Origin: Microbacterium sp. cf046 | GTDB taxonomy: Bacteria > Actinomycetota > Actinomycetes > Actinomycetales > Microbacteriaceae | Length of the DNA: 64,000 nucleotides | Direction: 5' to 3' | NCBI RefSeq assembly: GCF_900114345.1 | Contig: NZ_FOZJ01000002.1 | Coordinates: 806,001-870,000 of the forward strand | Shown: positions 10,079 to 19,373 of the stretch, one piece after another | Position numbering within the stretch: position 1 is the stretch's first letter | How the letters are laid out: each line of letters opens with the position of its first letter | The notes under the pieces: generated by a model | Databases searched by the model: none | What the model was told of the DNA's origin: nothing | What the model saw: the letters and a program-made list of their open reading frames with translations, nothing else | Program-made: the position numbers and the translations under genes

Positions 10079-10710
10079 GGCTGTCCTCCCAGGTCGGGGA
10101 GCGGGAACACGTCGGCCCGGATGGTCACGGGTCGCACGTCCTCGCCGGTCTGATTGCGGTACTTGTCCACGGCGTCGTCGATCAACGCCATGATCTTGAT
10201 GGAGAGCTCTTTGCTCTGCTCCGGGGTGAGGCGGGCGGTGGCGGTCGAGATCATCGTGCCGCTCTGCCAGTCCTCGCCCGCGCTGGCGATCCCCTCGTTC
10301 ATGAAGTTGACGAGCTGCTCCTGCCGATTGCGGAAGAACTCGTTCATCACGATCTGGGTCGCAGCGCGCCCGGCCGGCGTCTTCATCGCATCCGCGTTCG
10401 CGAACGAGACGCCGCCGATCGGGCGCTCCCACCAGCGTTCGCGGCCGGTTCCCCGGTCGGTGCACTCCTGGATGAGATCCTGCTTGGCCAGTGCGCGCAG
10501 GTGGTAGCTCGTCGAGCCGGAGGACTCCCCCAGCTTCTCCGCCAGCGAACTCGCGGTCTGCGGGCCGTACTGGCTGAGGATGTCGTAGATCTGCACGCGC
10601 AGCGGGTGAGCAAGCGCCCGCAGCGCACCGGTGTCGAGAACGCGGTCTTCGGAGTGCCGCTGCTCGACGCGAGCCGCGACATCCGGAGTGAGTTCCTGTT
10701 CTTCGTCCAT
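10075..10710 (-). CDS. ArsR-type winged-helix transcriptional regulator
   Basis: A 211-residue protein from the ATG at 10710 ([10 protein letters not shown]). Residues about 27-100 form a winged helix of ArsR type: [16 protein letters not shown], then [21 protein letters not shown] as recognition helix, then an RWWERP wing. The C-terminal half is helical and may bind a ligand. No metal-binding cysteine motif is seen. An upstream in-frame extension to 10788 was rejected because a TTGCAA/TATCGT promoter with leaderless spacing fits 10710 exactly. It heads the operon with the MFS exporter, so it most likely represses exporter expression and its own promoter through TGCAAAG half-sites. Confidence 0.87.
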   Translation of the reverse strand: MDEEQELTPDVAARVEQRHSEDRVLDTGALRALAHPLRVQIYDILSQYGPQTASSLAEKLGESSGSTSYHLRALAKQDLIQECTDRGTGRERWWERPIGGVSFANADAMKTPAGRAATQIVMNEFFRNRQEQLVNFMNEGIASAGEDWQSGTMISTATARLTPEQSKELSIKIMALIDDAVDKYRNQTGEDVRPVTIRADVFPLPDLGGQP

Positions 10711-10717
10711 GACACCT

Positions 10718-10746
10718 ACGATAGCCATGCAAAGCATTCTTTGCAA
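10718..10746 (-). promoter_or_regulatory. Promoter of the regulator/exporter operon
   Basis: On the minus strand TTGCAA (10746-10741), a 17-base spacer and TATCGT (10723-10718) form a good sigma-70-like promoter. The -10 ends 7 bases before the ATG at 10710, so the transcript is leaderless. Confidence 0.72.
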
Positions 10747-10776
10747 CCAATTCTTTGCAATTAGTCGTTTGCAAAC
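10728..10776. promoter_or_regulatory. Operator cluster of TTTGCAA half-sites
   Basis: A perfect inverted repeat TGCAAAG-CATT-CTTTGCA spans 10728-10745. A second copy of TTCTTTGCAA is at 10751-10760, and a palindrome GTTTGCAAAC is at 10767-10776. The first repeat covers the -35 and spacer of the regulator promoter, which is the expected position of an autorepression site. The third lies upstream of the divergent dcp promoter and may affect dcp as well. Confidence 0.75.
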
Positions 10777-10804
10777 ATCTGGCGGCAAGTTCGAGTGGCC
10801 GGGC

Positions 10805-10810
10805 TAGGCT
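10805..10810 (+). promoter_or_regulatory. Leaderless -10 box of dcp
   Basis: TAGGCT ends 7 bases before the ATG at 10818; no ribosome site precedes that ATG. Confidence 0.6.
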
Positions 10811-10817
10811 GGCGGGC

Positions 10818-12869
10818 ATGGTGAACGAGAACCCGCTCCTGTCCCCCAGCTCGCTTCCGTACGGTCTGCCGGACTATTCCGCAATCCGTCCCGAGCACTA
10901 TCTCCCCGCATTCGAGGAGGCCTTCGCGCAGCAGAAGGCCGAGATCGGCAGCATCACCCGAGCCCGCTCGATGCCGACGTTCGAGAACACGATGGTTCCG
11001 CTCGAGTCCAGCGGAAAGCTCCTGGGCGATGTCTCGCGCACCTTCTACACGGTCTCCTCCGCTGACGCCACGCCCGAGATCCAGGACATCGAGGAGAAGC
11101 TCGCCCCGCTGATGTCGGCCCACCAGGACTCGATCGAACTCGACGCGGCACTGTACTGGCGCATCAAGACACTCCATGAGCAGCTCGATGACCTCGACCT
11201 GTCCGCCGAGCAGCGCTACCTGGTCGAGCGGAGGTTCCGCGAGATGTCGCACGCGGGAGCCGGCCTCGACGAGGCCGCGAAGGAGCAGCTCACGGCCCTC
11301 AATCAGCGCCTGTCCACGCTCACCACCACGTTCGAGAAGAATCTGCTGCGCGACACGAACGACCTCGCCGTCGTCTTCGACGAGCTGGCTGACCTCGACG
11401 GGCTCGCCGAGGGCGAGATCTCTGCGGCCGCCCAGGCCGCGGCGGATCGCGGACTCGCCGGCAAGTGGGTCGTCACGCTGACGCTCTTCACCGGCCACCC
11501 CTACCTCTCGTCGCTGACGAGCCGCGACAGCCGAAAGCGCATCCTCGATGCATCACGGGCCCGCGGCTCGCGCGGCGGCGAGAACGACAACCGCGAGGTT
11601 CTCCGCGAGATCGTGCGCCTTCGGGCCGAACGCGCCGCCCTGCTCGGGTATGACTCGCACGCCGCGTACATCACGTCGGATGAGACAGCGGGCTCGCCCG
11701 AGGCTGTGCACGACCTGCTGCGTCGCCTCGCCGTGCCCGCTGCACGGAACGCAAGCCGCGAGCAAGCCGCTCTGCAGGCGATCGTCGACGCCGAAACCGA
11801 GCCGTTCGCCCTCGAGGCACACGACTGGGCGTATTACACCGAGAAGGTGCGCGCCGCCGAATACGACCTCGATCGCGGCGCGCTGCGGCCCTGGTTCGAA
11901 GCCGAGCGGGTGCTCCGGGACGGTGTGTTCCACGCCGCCACCGAGTTGTACGGCGTCACGTTCGAGGAACAGAGCGAGCTTGGGGCGTACCACCCGGACG
12001 CCCGGGTGTTCGAGGTTCGCAACGCCGACGGCTCGGCGGTCGGCCTCTTCATCCTGGATCTCTACACGCGCGATACGAAGCGCGGCGGAGCCTGGATGAA
12101 CTCGATCGTGTCGCAGTCGCGATTGCGGGGCACCCAGCCGATCGTCGTGAACAACCTCAACGTCCCCAAGCCCGCTCCGGGCAGGCCGACACTCCTCACG
12201 CTCGATGAGGTCACCACGCTCTTCCACGAGTTCGGGCACGCCCTGCACGGCCTGTTCGCGACCGTGACCTACCCGCATTTCGCCGGCACGAACGTCTTCC
12301 GCGACTTCGTCGAGTTCCCGAGCCAGGTCAACGAGATGTGGATCTACTGGCCCGCGATCCTCGATTCGTACGCGCGTCACGTCGAGACCGGCGAGCCGCT
12401 CCCCCGCGATGTCGTCGAGAAGCTGCGCGCATCCGAGGCGTTCAATCAGGGCTTCGCGACGAGCGAGTACCTCGCCGCGTCCTGGCTCGACCAGGCGTGG
12501 CACTCCCTCGGAGCCGGCGAGGCTGCCGCGGACATCGATGTTGCCGCATTCGAGGCCGCCGCCCTCGCCGACATCGGACTGGACAACCCGGCGGTGCCGA
12601 CTCGCTACTCCTCGACGTACTTCGCGCACGTCTTCTCGGGCGGCTACAGCGCCGGCTACTACTCGTACATCTGGAGCGAGGTGCTCGATGCCGACACGGT
12701 CGAGTGGTTCCGCGACAACGGGGGCCTCACCCGCGAGAACGGCGACCGGTTCCGGCAGCGGCTGCTCGGAGTCGGCGGATCCAAGGACCCGCTGGAGGCC
12801 TACCGCGACTTCCGGGGACGGGATGCCGAGATCCAGCCGCTGCTGGAGCGGAGGGGCCTGGCGGCCTGA
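10818..12869 (+). CDS. dcp: M3-family peptidyl-dipeptidase
   Basis: A zinc peptidase that removes dipeptides from C-termini of short peptides, probably in the cytoplasm since no signal peptide is seen. It has 683 residues, the usual Dcp length. The zinc motif HEFGH is at residues 470-474, with the third ligand expected about 25 residues on, in the FRDFVEFPSQ segment. The C-terminal GGLTRENGDRFR and YRDFRGRDAEI segments are typical of Dcp rather than oligopeptidase A. The start at 10818 was chosen because a -10 box lies 7 bases upstream; the open frame begins earlier but runs through the operator. It is divergent from the regulator operon. Confidence 0.92.
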   Translation: MVNENPLLSPSSLPYGLPDYSAIRPEHYLPAFEEAFAQQKAEIGSITRARSMPTFENTMVPLESSGKLLGDVSRTFYTVSSADATPEIQDIEEKLAPLMSAHQDSIELDAALYWRIKTLHEQLDDLDLSAEQRYLVERRFREMSHAGAGLDEAAKEQLTALNQRLSTLTTTFEKNLLRDTNDLAVVFDELADLDGLAEGEISAAAQAAADRGLAGKWVVTLTLFTGHPYLSSLTSRDSRKRILDASRARGSRGGENDNREVLREIVRLRAERAALLGYDSHAAYITSDETAGSPEAVHDLLRRLAVPAARNASREQAALQAIVDAETEPFALEAHDWAYYTEKVRAAEYDLDRGALRPWFEAERVLRDGVFHAATELYGVTFEEQSELGAYHPDARVFEVRNADGSAVGLFILDLYTRDTKRGGAWMNSIVSQSRLRGTQPIVVNNLNVPKPAPGRPTLLTLDEVTTLFHEFGHALHGLFATVTYPHFAGTNVFRDFVEFPSQVNEMWIYWPAILDSYARHVETGEPLPRDVVEKLRASEAFNQGFATSEYLAASWLDQAWHSLGAGEAAADIDVAAFEAAALADIGLDNPAVPTRYSSTYFAHVFSGGYSAGYYSYIWSEVLDADTVEWFRDNGGLTRENGDRFRQRLLGVGGSKDPLEAYRDFRGRDAEIQPLLERRGLAA

Positions 12870-12875
12870 CGGCGG

Positions 12876-13985
12876 CTACAGCAGTCCGAGTTCGCGCGCG
12901 AACCTGCGGGTGCGCTCCGCCATCGCGTCCGGCACCTCGCCGACCGCGAAGTGCCCGCCCGCTTCGAGCCGCTCGAACGTGCGCAGATCGCGGTAGTACG
13001 AGCGTGCGATCGATTCGGGATAGTCGCCTTCGTGCCGCTGGATGAAGACGGCCGCCGGGACGGTGACCGGCGGTATCGGACCCGGGGTGTCGGCGCCCTC
13101 GTAGTAGGGACGGAACGATGAGGCGACGGTCTGCGTGACCCAGTAGACGGTCGCCTCGGTGAGCAGTCGCTCTCGCGAGATGCGGCGTTCGATCGCCGAC
13201 GGCTCGCCGGGCGGGGTGTCGCTCCACTCGACGAGCTTCTCGACCAGCCAGGCGATGAGTCCGGACGGAGAGTCGTTCAGCGCCACCGCGAGGGTGTCGG
13301 GGCGGGTCGCCTGGACATGACCGTATGCGCCGTCGGTGTGATGGGTCGCCGCCAGCCGATCGAAGAAGGCGCGCTCGTCGGGCAGCACCAGTGCGCGGCG
13401 CTCCTCCGGTGTCGGGAAGTGCGCGTGCGTCACGATGATGCCGGCCACGGCGTGCGGATACCGCGCTGCGATCAGGTCGTTCACGTTCGCGGACACGTCC
13501 TCGCCGTACGTGAGGTAGCGCTCATACCCCAGAACCTCGGTCATCAGTCGGTGCATGGTCTCGGCGAGCCTGCTCTCGGTGATCCGCCCCGTCGCGTACG
13601 GGGTGGAGTACGCGAACCCCGGCAGACTCACCACCACGACGTGGAAGTCCGGGAGCAGGTCGGCGTAGTCCAGCTGGAGCGTGAACAGGTGCGGCCAGCC
13701 GTGCATGATCAGCAGCGCGGGCGCATCGCCCTGCCGAGCCCGTCGATGGACGAAGTGAACAGTGGCGTCTCCGACGTCGGCGAGGAACTGAGGATGCCCG
13801 TTGAGCCAGGCTTCGCGTTCGCGCCAGTCGAAGGCGGCCCAGGATTGGACGAGGTCCCGCAGGTACGGTGCCGACATCCCTGACGGGGGCCGATTCGGCG
13901 AGTCGTCGAGCAGTCGTGCGGCATTGAGCCGCGCGCGCAGGTCGTCGAGCACGGCATCCGGTACGTCGATGCGGAACGGACGCAT
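12876..13985 (-). CDS. Epoxide hydrolase-like alpha/beta hydrolase
   Basis: A 369-residue protein with the epoxide hydrolase N-terminal region at about residues 1-105, then an alpha/beta hydrolase core with the oxyanion motif HGWP. The nucleophile site is YGEDVS, where Asp replaces the Ser of esterases, as in epoxide hydrolases. A His in the C-terminal FERLEAGGHFAV segment completes the set. It may open epoxides or act on juvenile-hormone-like or lipid substrates; the natural substrate is unknown. The ATG at 13985 is preferred over the GTG one codon upstream because a TAGCCT box ends exactly 6 bases before it. It converges with dcp. Confidence 0.88.
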   Translation of the reverse strand: MRPFRIDVPDAVLDDLRARLNAARLLDDSPNRPPSGMSAPYLRDLVQSWAAFDWREREAWLNGHPQFLADVGDATVHFVHRRARQGDAPALLIMHGWPHLFTLQLDYADLLPDFHVVVVSLPGFAYSTPYATGRITESRLAETMHRLMTEVLGYERYLTYGEDVSANVNDLIAARYPHAVAGIIVTHAHFPTPEERRALVLPDERAFFDRLAATHHTDGAYGHVQATRPDTLAVALNDSPSGLIAWLVEKLVEWSDTPPGEPSAIERRISRERLLTEATVYWVTQTVASSFRPYYEGADTPGPIPPVTVPAAVFIQRHEGDYPESIARSYYRDLRTFERLEAGGHFAVGEVPDAMAERTRRFARELGLL

Positions 13986-13991
13986 CACCCG

Positions 13992-13997
13992 AGGCTA
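13992..13997 (-). promoter_or_regulatory. Leaderless -10 box of the epoxide hydrolase-like gene
   Basis: TAGCCT (minus strand) ends 6 bases before the ATG at 13985. Confidence 0.5.
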
Positions 13998-14021
13998 CGC
14001 CCCGGGTCGGACACCCCTGGG

Positions 14022-15290
14022 TCAGGCGCTCTTGCGTGCCTGACGCTTGATGAACGTCGGTGCCGCGCCGGTTTCGACCGCGTCCCTCGTGACGATGACC
14101 TTCTCGACGTCGTCGTTCGACGGGATGTCGAACATGATCGGTCCGAGCACGTCCTCGAGGATCGCGCGGAGCCCGCGCGCGCCGGTCTTGCGCTCCACCG
14201 CGAGGTCGGCGATCGCCTCGAGCGCTTCGGCGTCGAATTCGAGTGAGACGCCGTCGAGCTCGAACATGCGCTGATACTGCTTGACGAGCGCGTTCTTCGG
14301 CTCGGTCAGGATCTCCATGAGCGCGACCTGGTCGAGCGGTGTCACGGACGCGACGACGGGGAGGCGTCCGATGAACTCGGGGATCAGGCCGAACTTGTGG
14401 AGGTCCTCCGGCCGGACCTCGCTGAACAGGCTCAGGTCGTCGCCCTTGGTGTGCAGAGGAGCGCCGAAGCCGATGCCGTGCTTGCCGACGCGGCTGGAGA
14501 TGATGTCTTCGAGCCCCGCGAATGCGCCGGCCACGATGAACAGCACGTTCGTCGTGTCGATCTGGATGAACTCCTGGTGGGGGTGCTTGCGCCCGCCCTG
14601 AGGGGGAACGGAGGCCACCGTGCCTTCGAGGATCTTCAGGAGCGCCTGCTGGACGCCTTCACCGGACACGTCGCGCGTGATCGACGGATTCTCGGCCTTG
14701 CGGGCGATCTTGTCGACCTCGTCGATGTAGATGATTCCGGTCTCAGCGCGCTTGGTGTCGAAATCCGCGGCCTGGATGAGCTTGAGCAGGATGTTCTCGA
14801 CGTCCTCCCCGACGTAGCCGGCCTCGGTGAGCGCGGTGGCATCGGCGACGGCGAACGGCACGTTGAGGCGCTTCGCGAGCGTCTGCGCGAGATAGGTCTT
14901 GCCGCACCCGGTCGGGCCGATGAGCAGGATGTTGCTCTTGGCGATCTCGACCTCGTCGGCGCGCTGCTCGGCACTCTGCAGTGTGCCGTGCGCGCGGATG
15001 CGCTTGTAGTGGTTGTAGACCGCGACCGAGAGTGCGCGCTTGGCGGCCTCCTGGCCGACCACGTACTCCTCGAGGAACGCGAAGATCTCGCGAGGCTTGG
15101 GCAGATCGAAGTCCGAGACCACGCCGGTCGAGGACTCGGCCATGCGCTCTTCGATGATCTCGTTGCACAGCTCGACGCACTCGTCGCAGATGTAGACGCC
15201 CGGACCTGCGATCAGCTGCTGGACCTGCTTCTGGCTCTTCCCGCAGAAGGAGCACTTGAACAGGTCGGCACTCTCACCGATGCGCGCCAT
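14022..15290 (-). CDS. clpX: ATP-dependent Clp protease, ATP-binding subunit ClpX
   Basis: An AAA+ unfoldase that feeds substrates to the ClpP1P2 chamber. It has 422 residues. The N-terminal zinc-binding domain uses Cys13, Cys16, Cys35 and Cys38; Walker A GPTGCGKT is at 125-132, Walker [12 protein letters not shown] follows, and the IGF-type ClpP-docking loop is visible as HGIGFGAPL. The start [13 protein letters not shown] is typical of actinobacterial ClpX and has GAGGAGGA upstream; the five extra upstream codons of the open frame are not used. It lies downstream of clpP2 but after a strong hairpin, with its own possible TAGGCT -10 at 15359-15364, so it is probably transcribed separately. 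Confidence 0.97.
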   Translation of the reverse strand: MARIGESADLFKCSFCGKSQKQVQQLIAGPGVYICDECVELCNEIIEERMAESSTGVVSDFDLPKPREIFAFLEEYVVGQEAAKRALSVAVYNHYKRIRAHGTLQSAEQRADEVEIAKSNILLIGPTGCGKTYLAQTLAKRLNVPFAVADATALTEAGYVGEDVENILLKLIQAADFDTKRAETGIIYIDEVDKIARKAENPSITRDVSGEGVQQALLKILEGTVASVPPQGGRKHPHQEFIQIDTTNVLFIVAGAFAGLEDIISSRVGKHGIGFGAPLHTKGDDLSLFSEVRPEDLHKFGLIPEFIGRLPVVASVTPLDQVALMEILTEPKNALVKQYQRMFELDGVSLEFDAEALEAIADLAVERKTGARGLRAILEDVLGPIMFDIPSNDDVEKVIVTRDAVETGAAPTFIKRQARKSA

Positions 15291-15358
15291 CAGGCTCCTC
15301 CTCATTGCGTGCCGGAACGAAAGCGCCCCGCGACGGGACCTGGCCCCGACTGCCTCCG

Positions 15359-15364
15359 AGCCTA
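15359..15364 (-). promoter_or_regulatory. Possible -10 box of clpX
   Basis: TAGGCT on the minus strand lies about 70 bases before the clpX ATG, after the clpP2 hairpin. No clear -35 is seen. Confidence 0.4.
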
Positions 15365-15453
15365 ACCGCTGACGGCGACATGCGCCGGGATTGCGACGCG
15401 CATTGTGGATGCGGCGCGGGGCGTTCTGCTGAGGGCGGATCCGGTCGCACGAC

Positions 15454-15492
15454 GACGCCCCGCCCCCTCCGAAGGGAGGGTGACGGGGCGTC
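15454..15492 (-). terminator. Strong hairpin between clpP2 and clpX
   Basis: GACGCCCCG pairs with CGGGGCGTC, with an inner CCCTCC/GGAGGG stem, 14 bases after the clpP2 stop. There is no T-tract, so it may be a terminator of the GC-rich type, or an RNA end that separates clpP and clpX dosage. Confidence 0.65.
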
Positions 15493-15505
15493 GAGGCGGA
15501 CGGTC

Positions 15506-16177
15506 CTACTTGGTGAGCGCGGCGGGCACGCGCTTGCGCGTCGTGAGCACCTGGTCGACCAGGCCGTACTCCACGGCCTCGCGGCCGTCGAGAATCTTGT
15601 CGCGGTCGATGTCACGATTGACCTGCTCGACGGTGCGGTTCGAGTGCGCCGACAGCGTCGTCTCGAGCCACGTGCGCATGCGCAGGATCTCCGCGGCCTG
15701 GATCTCGATGTCCGAGGCCTGACCGTGTCCGGCCTCACCCATCGCCGGCTGGTGGATCAGGACCCGCGCGTTCGGCAGCGCGAGTCGCTTGCCCGGCGCA
15801 CCTGCCGCGAGCAGCACTGCCGCCGCAGAGGCGGCCTGTCCGAGCACGACGGTCTGGATCTGGGGCGAGATGTACTGCATGGTGTCGTAGATCGCCGTCA
15901 TCGCGGTGAACGAGCCGCCGGGCGAGTTGATGTACATGATGATGTCGCGGTCGGGGTCCTGGCTCTCGAGCACGAGAAGCTGGGCCATGACGTCATCTGC
16001 GGACGCGTCGTCGACCTGCACGCCGAGGAAGATGACGCGGTCCTCGAAGAGCTTGTTGTAGGGGTCCTGGCGCTTGTAGCCGTAGGCCGTGCGCTCTTCG
16101 AACTGGGGCAGGATGTACCGGCTCGAGGGCATCGCCAGCCCGTTGCCCGCTGTTCCGCCGAAGGTGGGGGTGCTCAT
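15506..16177 (-). CDS. clpP2: ATP-dependent Clp protease proteolytic subunit ClpP2
   Basis: One of two different serine protease rings that form the actinobacterial ClpP1P2 chamber. It has 223 residues from MSTPTFGG; the frame extends 23 codons upstream into clpP1 but has no ribosome site there, while AAGGA precedes this ATG. The catalytic triad is Ser117 in GQAASAA, His142 in LIHQPA and Asp193. The long N-terminus before [15 protein letters not shown] is processed in relatives. It lies 31 bases after clpP1 in the same direction and is surely co-transcribed with it. The second ring is essential in mycobacteria; that it is so here is inferred. Confidence 0.96.
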   Translation of the reverse strand: MSTPTFGGTAGNGLAMPSSRYILPQFEERTAYGYKRQDPYNKLFEDRVIFLGVQVDDASADDVMAQLLVLESQDPDRDIIMYINSPGGSFTAMTAIYDTMQYISPQIQTVVLGQAASAAAVLLAAGAPGKRLALPNARVLIHQPAMGEAGHGQASDIEIQAAEILRMRTWLETTLSAHSNRTVEQVNRDIDRDKILDGREAVEYGLVDQVLTTRKRVPAALTK

Positions 16178-16208
16178 TTCGCTGTTGTTCCTTCTCATTC
16201 GCCTTCGG

Positions 16209-16796
16209 TCACTCCTGGTCCGTGCCGCCGCCGCCGACGACATCACCGAGGTGTGCGCGGATGTGGTCGACGAAGCCGTACTCCAGCGCCTCGTCCGCGG
16301 TGAACCAGCGGTCGCGGTCGCCGTCCTCGTTGATCTGCTCGACCGACTTGCCGGTCTGGGCGGCGGTGATCTCGGCGAGACGGTTCTTCATCGAGACGAT
16401 GAGCTGCGCCTGCGTCTGGATGTCGCTCGAGGTTCCGCCGAAGCCGCCGTGGGGCTGGTGCAGCAGAACGCGGGCGTTCGGCGTGATGTACCGCTTGCCC
16501 TTCGTGCCGCTGGTCAGAAGCAGCTGCCCCATCGACGCCGCCATGCCGATGCCGACGGTCACGATGTCGTTGGGGACGAACTGCATCGTGTCGTAGATGG
16601 CCATGCCGGCGGTGATCGAGCCGCCCGGCGAGTTCACGTACAGGAAGATGTCCTTTTCGGGGTCCTCGGCTGCGAGGAGGAGGATCTTCGCGCAGATCTC
16701 GTTCGCGTTGTCGTCGCGCACCTCCGAGCCCAGCCAGATAATGCGGTCTTTCAGCAGCCTGTCGAAGACGCTCGTCGCGACAAGGGGTTCGGCCAT
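16209..16796 (-). CDS. clpP1: ATP-dependent Clp protease proteolytic subunit ClpP1
   Basis: The partner of ClpP2 in the Clp protease chamber, with 195 residues. The catalytic residues are Ser88 in GMAASMG, His113 in LLHQPHGG and Asp162. AGGAG precedes the ATG at 16796. The C-terminus has a glycine run ([10 protein letters not shown]) that may be flexible. A TAGATT at 16830-16835 on the minus strand is a possible -10 for the clpP1P2 operon. I looked for a ClgR-like palindrome in the 116 bases upstream and did not find one that I would defend. Confidence 0.96.
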   Translation of the reverse strand: MAEPLVATSVFDRLLKDRIIWLGSEVRDDNANEICAKILLLAAEDPEKDIFLYVNSPGGSITAGMAIYDTMQFVPNDIVTVGIGMAASMGQLLLTSGTKGKRYITPNARVLLHQPHGGFGGTSSDIQTQAQLIVSMKNRLAEITAAQTGKSVEQINEDGDRDRWFTADEALEYGFVDHIRAHLGDVVGGGGTDQE

Positions 16797-16912
16797 GTTT
16801 CAACTCCTGATTCGGTGGTCGTGGCTACGAATCTACCGGCGCGCCCGCGCCGACCAGTCCGTGTTCGCCCTGGGCAGAGAAGCGCGTCGAGCCCGGCTCG
16901 GGTGGCGAAGGG

Positions 16913-17398
16913 TCAGTCCGTCGACGTCAGCTCATCCGCATAGGCCGCGACCGACCGCGTGTACCTCGGAAGGTGCGGCGCAAGCGCTTGCAAGGCCACG
17001 GATGCCGCAGTCACGGCATCCCCCTTCGAGACGAGCGCGAGGGCGTAGAACGCCGCAGCGGCATCGGGCAGGGGCGCCGGCGCGCCGCGCTCGTACTCTG
17101 CACGGAGAAGATCGAGCGACTCGTCCACGCGACCGAGGTTTCGGATCGTGCTCGCGAGCTGGATGATCGCCCGGGTCCGGTGCTCCTCGTCGAGCCCGCG
17201 GGCGAGGGCCTCGCGGTAGAGCGGCTCCGCCTCGGTCTCGCGTCCAGCGGAGTCCCGCGCGCCCGCGCGCTCGAACAGCGCCATCGCGTCGCCCGAGGGA
17301 CGCTGGCGCGCGAGCTCGTCGATCCGCTCGATGCGCTCCTGATCGGTGGCGCCCTCGTCGGCCCACACCGCCTCGACGCGTTCGGTCCACGAGTCCAT
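16913..17398 (-). CDS. Tetratricopeptide-repeat protein
   Basis: A 161-residue soluble helical protein with TPR-like units, for example AMALFERAGARDSAGRETEA and IIQLASTIRNLGRVDESLDL. It resembles the small TPR_5-type proteins found in many actinobacteria and probably acts as a protein-binding scaffold; its partner is unknown. AGAGGAC precedes the ATG. It lies between trigger factor, from which it is separated by a strong terminator, and clpP1, so a link with protein quality control is suggested only by position. Confidence 0.78.
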   Translation of the reverse strand: MDSWTERVEAVWADEGATDQERIERIDELARQRPSGDAMALFERAGARDSAGRETEAEPLYREALARGLDEEHRTRAIIQLASTIRNLGRVDESLDLLRAEYERGAPAPLPDAAAAFYALALVSKGDAVTAASVALQALAPHLPRYTRSVAAYADELTSTD

Positions 17399-17414
17399 GA
17401 CTGTCCTCTCGTAC

Positions 17415-17452
17415 GAGACGGGGGCGGATGCCGCAGCATCCGCCCCCGTCTC
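17415..17452 (-). terminator. Terminator hairpin of tig, built from the GGATGCCG-type word
   Basis: A perfect 16-base stem (GAGACGGGGGCGGATG and its complement) encloses the loop CCGCAG. It begins 14 bases beyond the tig stop. No T-tract follows. The stem and loop together contain GGATGCCG facing GCATCC. Confidence 0.85.
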
Positions 17453-17465
17453 ATCCGACGTTCGC

Positions 17466-18902
17466 CTACTCGGCGTCCGCGGTCTTCTTGGTGCTCTTGC
17501 GCTTTGCGGCCGGCTTGGCCGCCGGCTCGGCCTCTTCGGCCTCGATCACGGCATCGGCGTCGGCCGCCGCGTCGGCGATGTCCTGCGCCTCGTCGAGGAC
17601 CTCTTCCTCGGCGGTCTCGTCGTCATCGGTGGAGACGAAACCGGTCAGGTCCACGAGCTTGCCGTTCGTGTCGACCACGACGACCTGGCCCAGCGCGACG
17701 GCGACGGCCTTGCTGCGCGCCACCTCGCCGACCAGCGACGGCAGTTGGTTGTTCTGCTGCAGCGCCTCGATGAAGTCCTGGGGCGCCATGCCGTACTGCG
17801 CGGCGGACTGCACGAGGTACTGGGTCAGCTCGTCCTGCGAGACCTGCACGTTGAGCTTCTCGGCGACGGCATCCAGCAGCATCTGCGTGCGGAACTGCTT
17901 CTCGCTGGCCTCGGTGACCTCGGCACGGTGCACGTCGTCCTCGAGGCGACCCTCGCCCTCGAGGTGCGTGTGCACCTCGTCCTCGATGAGCGCCGGCGGG
18001 ACCGGGATGTCGGTCTGCGCCAGGAGCTGCTCGATCAGCTTGTCGCGCGCGGCCGATCCCTGGGTGAATGTGGACTGCTGCGCGACGCGCTCGCTCAGGC
18101 TCTCGCGCAGCTCGGCGAGGGTGTCGAACTCGCTCGCGATCTGAGCGAAGTCGTCGTCGGCCTCGGGCAGCTCGCGCTCCTTGACGGCCTTGACGACGAC
18201 GGCCACCTCGGCCTCTTCGCCGGCGTGGTCGCCGCCGATGAGCGTCGAGCGGAACGTGGTCTCCTCGTCGGCGGTGAGCGAGTCGATGGCCTCGTCGATG
18301 CCCTCGAGCAGCTCGCCCGATCCGACTTCGTACGAGACGCCCTCGGCCCGATCGATCTCGGCGCCGTCGATCGTGGCGACCAGGTCGAGCTCGACGAAGT
18401 CACCCGTCGCGGCCGGGCGGTCGACCGTCACGAGCGTGCCGAAGCGGGCACGCAGTCGATCGAGCTCCTCGTCGATGGCGGCTTCGTCGACCTCGATCGC
18501 GTCGACCTCGACGGTGGTGCCCTCGAAGGCGGGCAGTTCGAAGTCGGGACGCACGTCGACCTCGATCTCGACGAGCAGGTCGCCGGAGAAGTCCTTCTCG
18601 TTCGGCCATTCCTTGACGTCGGCGCTCGGACGCCCGAGCACGCGGAGCTCGTTCGCCTCCACTGCCTGGCGATAGAACGTGTCCAGACCCTCGCTGACGG
18701 CGTGCTCGATCACGGCGGTGCGGCCGACACGCTGGTCGATGATCGGCGCGGGAACCTTGCCCTTGCGGAATCCGGGGATCTGCACGTCCTGCGCGATGTG
18801 CTCGTACGCGTGAGCGATGCTCGGCTTGAGCTCATCGGGCGAGACCGTGATGTGCAGCTTCACCCGAGTCGGGGTGAGCTTCTCGACGGTGCTGTTGACC
18901 AT
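17466..18902 (-). CDS. tig: Trigger factor, ribosome-associated chaperone and prolyl isomerase
   Basis: It binds the ribosome near the exit tunnel and helps new proteins fold. It has 478 residues. The ribosome-docking motif GFRKGKVP is at residues 44-51. The FKBP-like isomerase domain lies at about 155-245 ([16 protein letters not shown]), and the helical chaperone body follows. The C-terminus is an acidic, alanine-rich tail ending in a lysine patch ([17 protein letters not shown]), longer than in E. coli, as usual in actinobacteria. The ATG at 18902 follows AAGGAGAACG; the longer open frame runs into tRNA-Pro and was rejected. Confidence 0.96.
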   Translation of the reverse strand: MVNSTVEKLTPTRVKLHITVSPDELKPSIAHAYEHIAQDVQIPGFRKGKVPAPIIDQRVGRTAVIEHAVSEGLDTFYRQAVEANELRVLGRPSADVKEWPNEKDFSGDLLVEIEVDVRPDFELPAFEGTTVEVDAIEVDEAAIDEELDRLRARFGTLVTVDRPAATGDFVELDLVATIDGAEIDRAEGVSYEVGSGELLEGIDEAIDSLTADEETTFRSTLIGGDHAGEEAEVAVVVKAVKERELPEADDDFAQIASEFDTLAELRESLSERVAQQSTFTQGSAARDKLIEQLLAQTDIPVPPALIEDEVHTHLEGEGRLEDDVHRAEVTEASEKQFRTQMLLDAVAEKLNVQVSQDELTQYLVQSAAQYGMAPQDFIEALQQNNQLPSLVGEVARSKAVAVALGQVVVVDTNGKLVDLTGFVSTDDDETAEEEVLDEAQDIADAAADADAVIEAEEAEPAAKPAAKRKSTKKTADAE

Positions 18903-18976
18903 GCCTGTTCGTTCTCCTTGTGATCGACCGCGCACCAGCGCGGCACTGAAGATGTGGGTTCTTGGGGGCCGTGATG

Positions 18977-19050
18977 TCGGGGCGACAGGATTTGAACCTG
19001 CGGCCTCCCGCTCCCAAAGCGGGCGCTCTACCAAGCTGAGCTACGCCCCG
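18977..19050 (-). tRNA. tRNA-Pro (TGG)
   Basis: The cloverleaf folds fully. The acceptor CGGGGCG pairs with CGCCCCG. The anticodon loop TTTGGGA has anticodon TGG, the T arm is GCAGG-TTCAAAT-CCTGT, and the discriminator base is A. CCA is not encoded. A TAGACT at 19091-19096 on the minus strand is a candidate -10. The gene lies just upstream of tig in the same direction. Confidence 0.95.
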
Positions 19051-19172
19051 GGCGGGTGCGCACGCGGATACGTGCTGATCGGCCCCAAGAAGTCTAGCCG
19101 ACGGCCCGGCGGGCACAGGCATCGCTGCGTCATGCCATAGAATCGATGAGTCGGCGGACGCCGTCGACAATC

Positions 19173-19246
19173 GGGGCTGTAGCTTAGTGGTAAAGCCTTA
19201 GTCTTCCAAACTAATGATGCGGGTTCGATTCCCGTCAGCCCCTCCA
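19173..19246 (+). tRNA. tRNA-Gly (TCC)
   Basis: The acceptor GGGGCTG pairs with CAGCCCC. The anticodon stem TTAGT/ACTAA holds loop CTTCCAA with anticodon TCC. CCA is encoded at 19244-19246. A TAGAAT at 19138-19143 is a candidate -10. Confidence 0.96.
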
Positions 19247-19373
19247 TTTCTTCCCACCTCTCACCCTTCCCGGGCGATGTGCCGTCCGCCTGCGCGCGGC
19301 ACTCTTGACATCGTTCGCATGGTCTGCGACGTTCCACATGGATCAGCGACGTCGTGTGGGAAGGGAGATCGCG

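Noticed and set aside
16797..16912. A ClgR binding site upstream of clpP1
   Set aside because: I looked for the known palindromic pattern and found only weak partial matches.
17346..18923. A 525-residue plus-strand frame
   Set aside because: It is antisense to tig and runs through the tig terminator hairpin.
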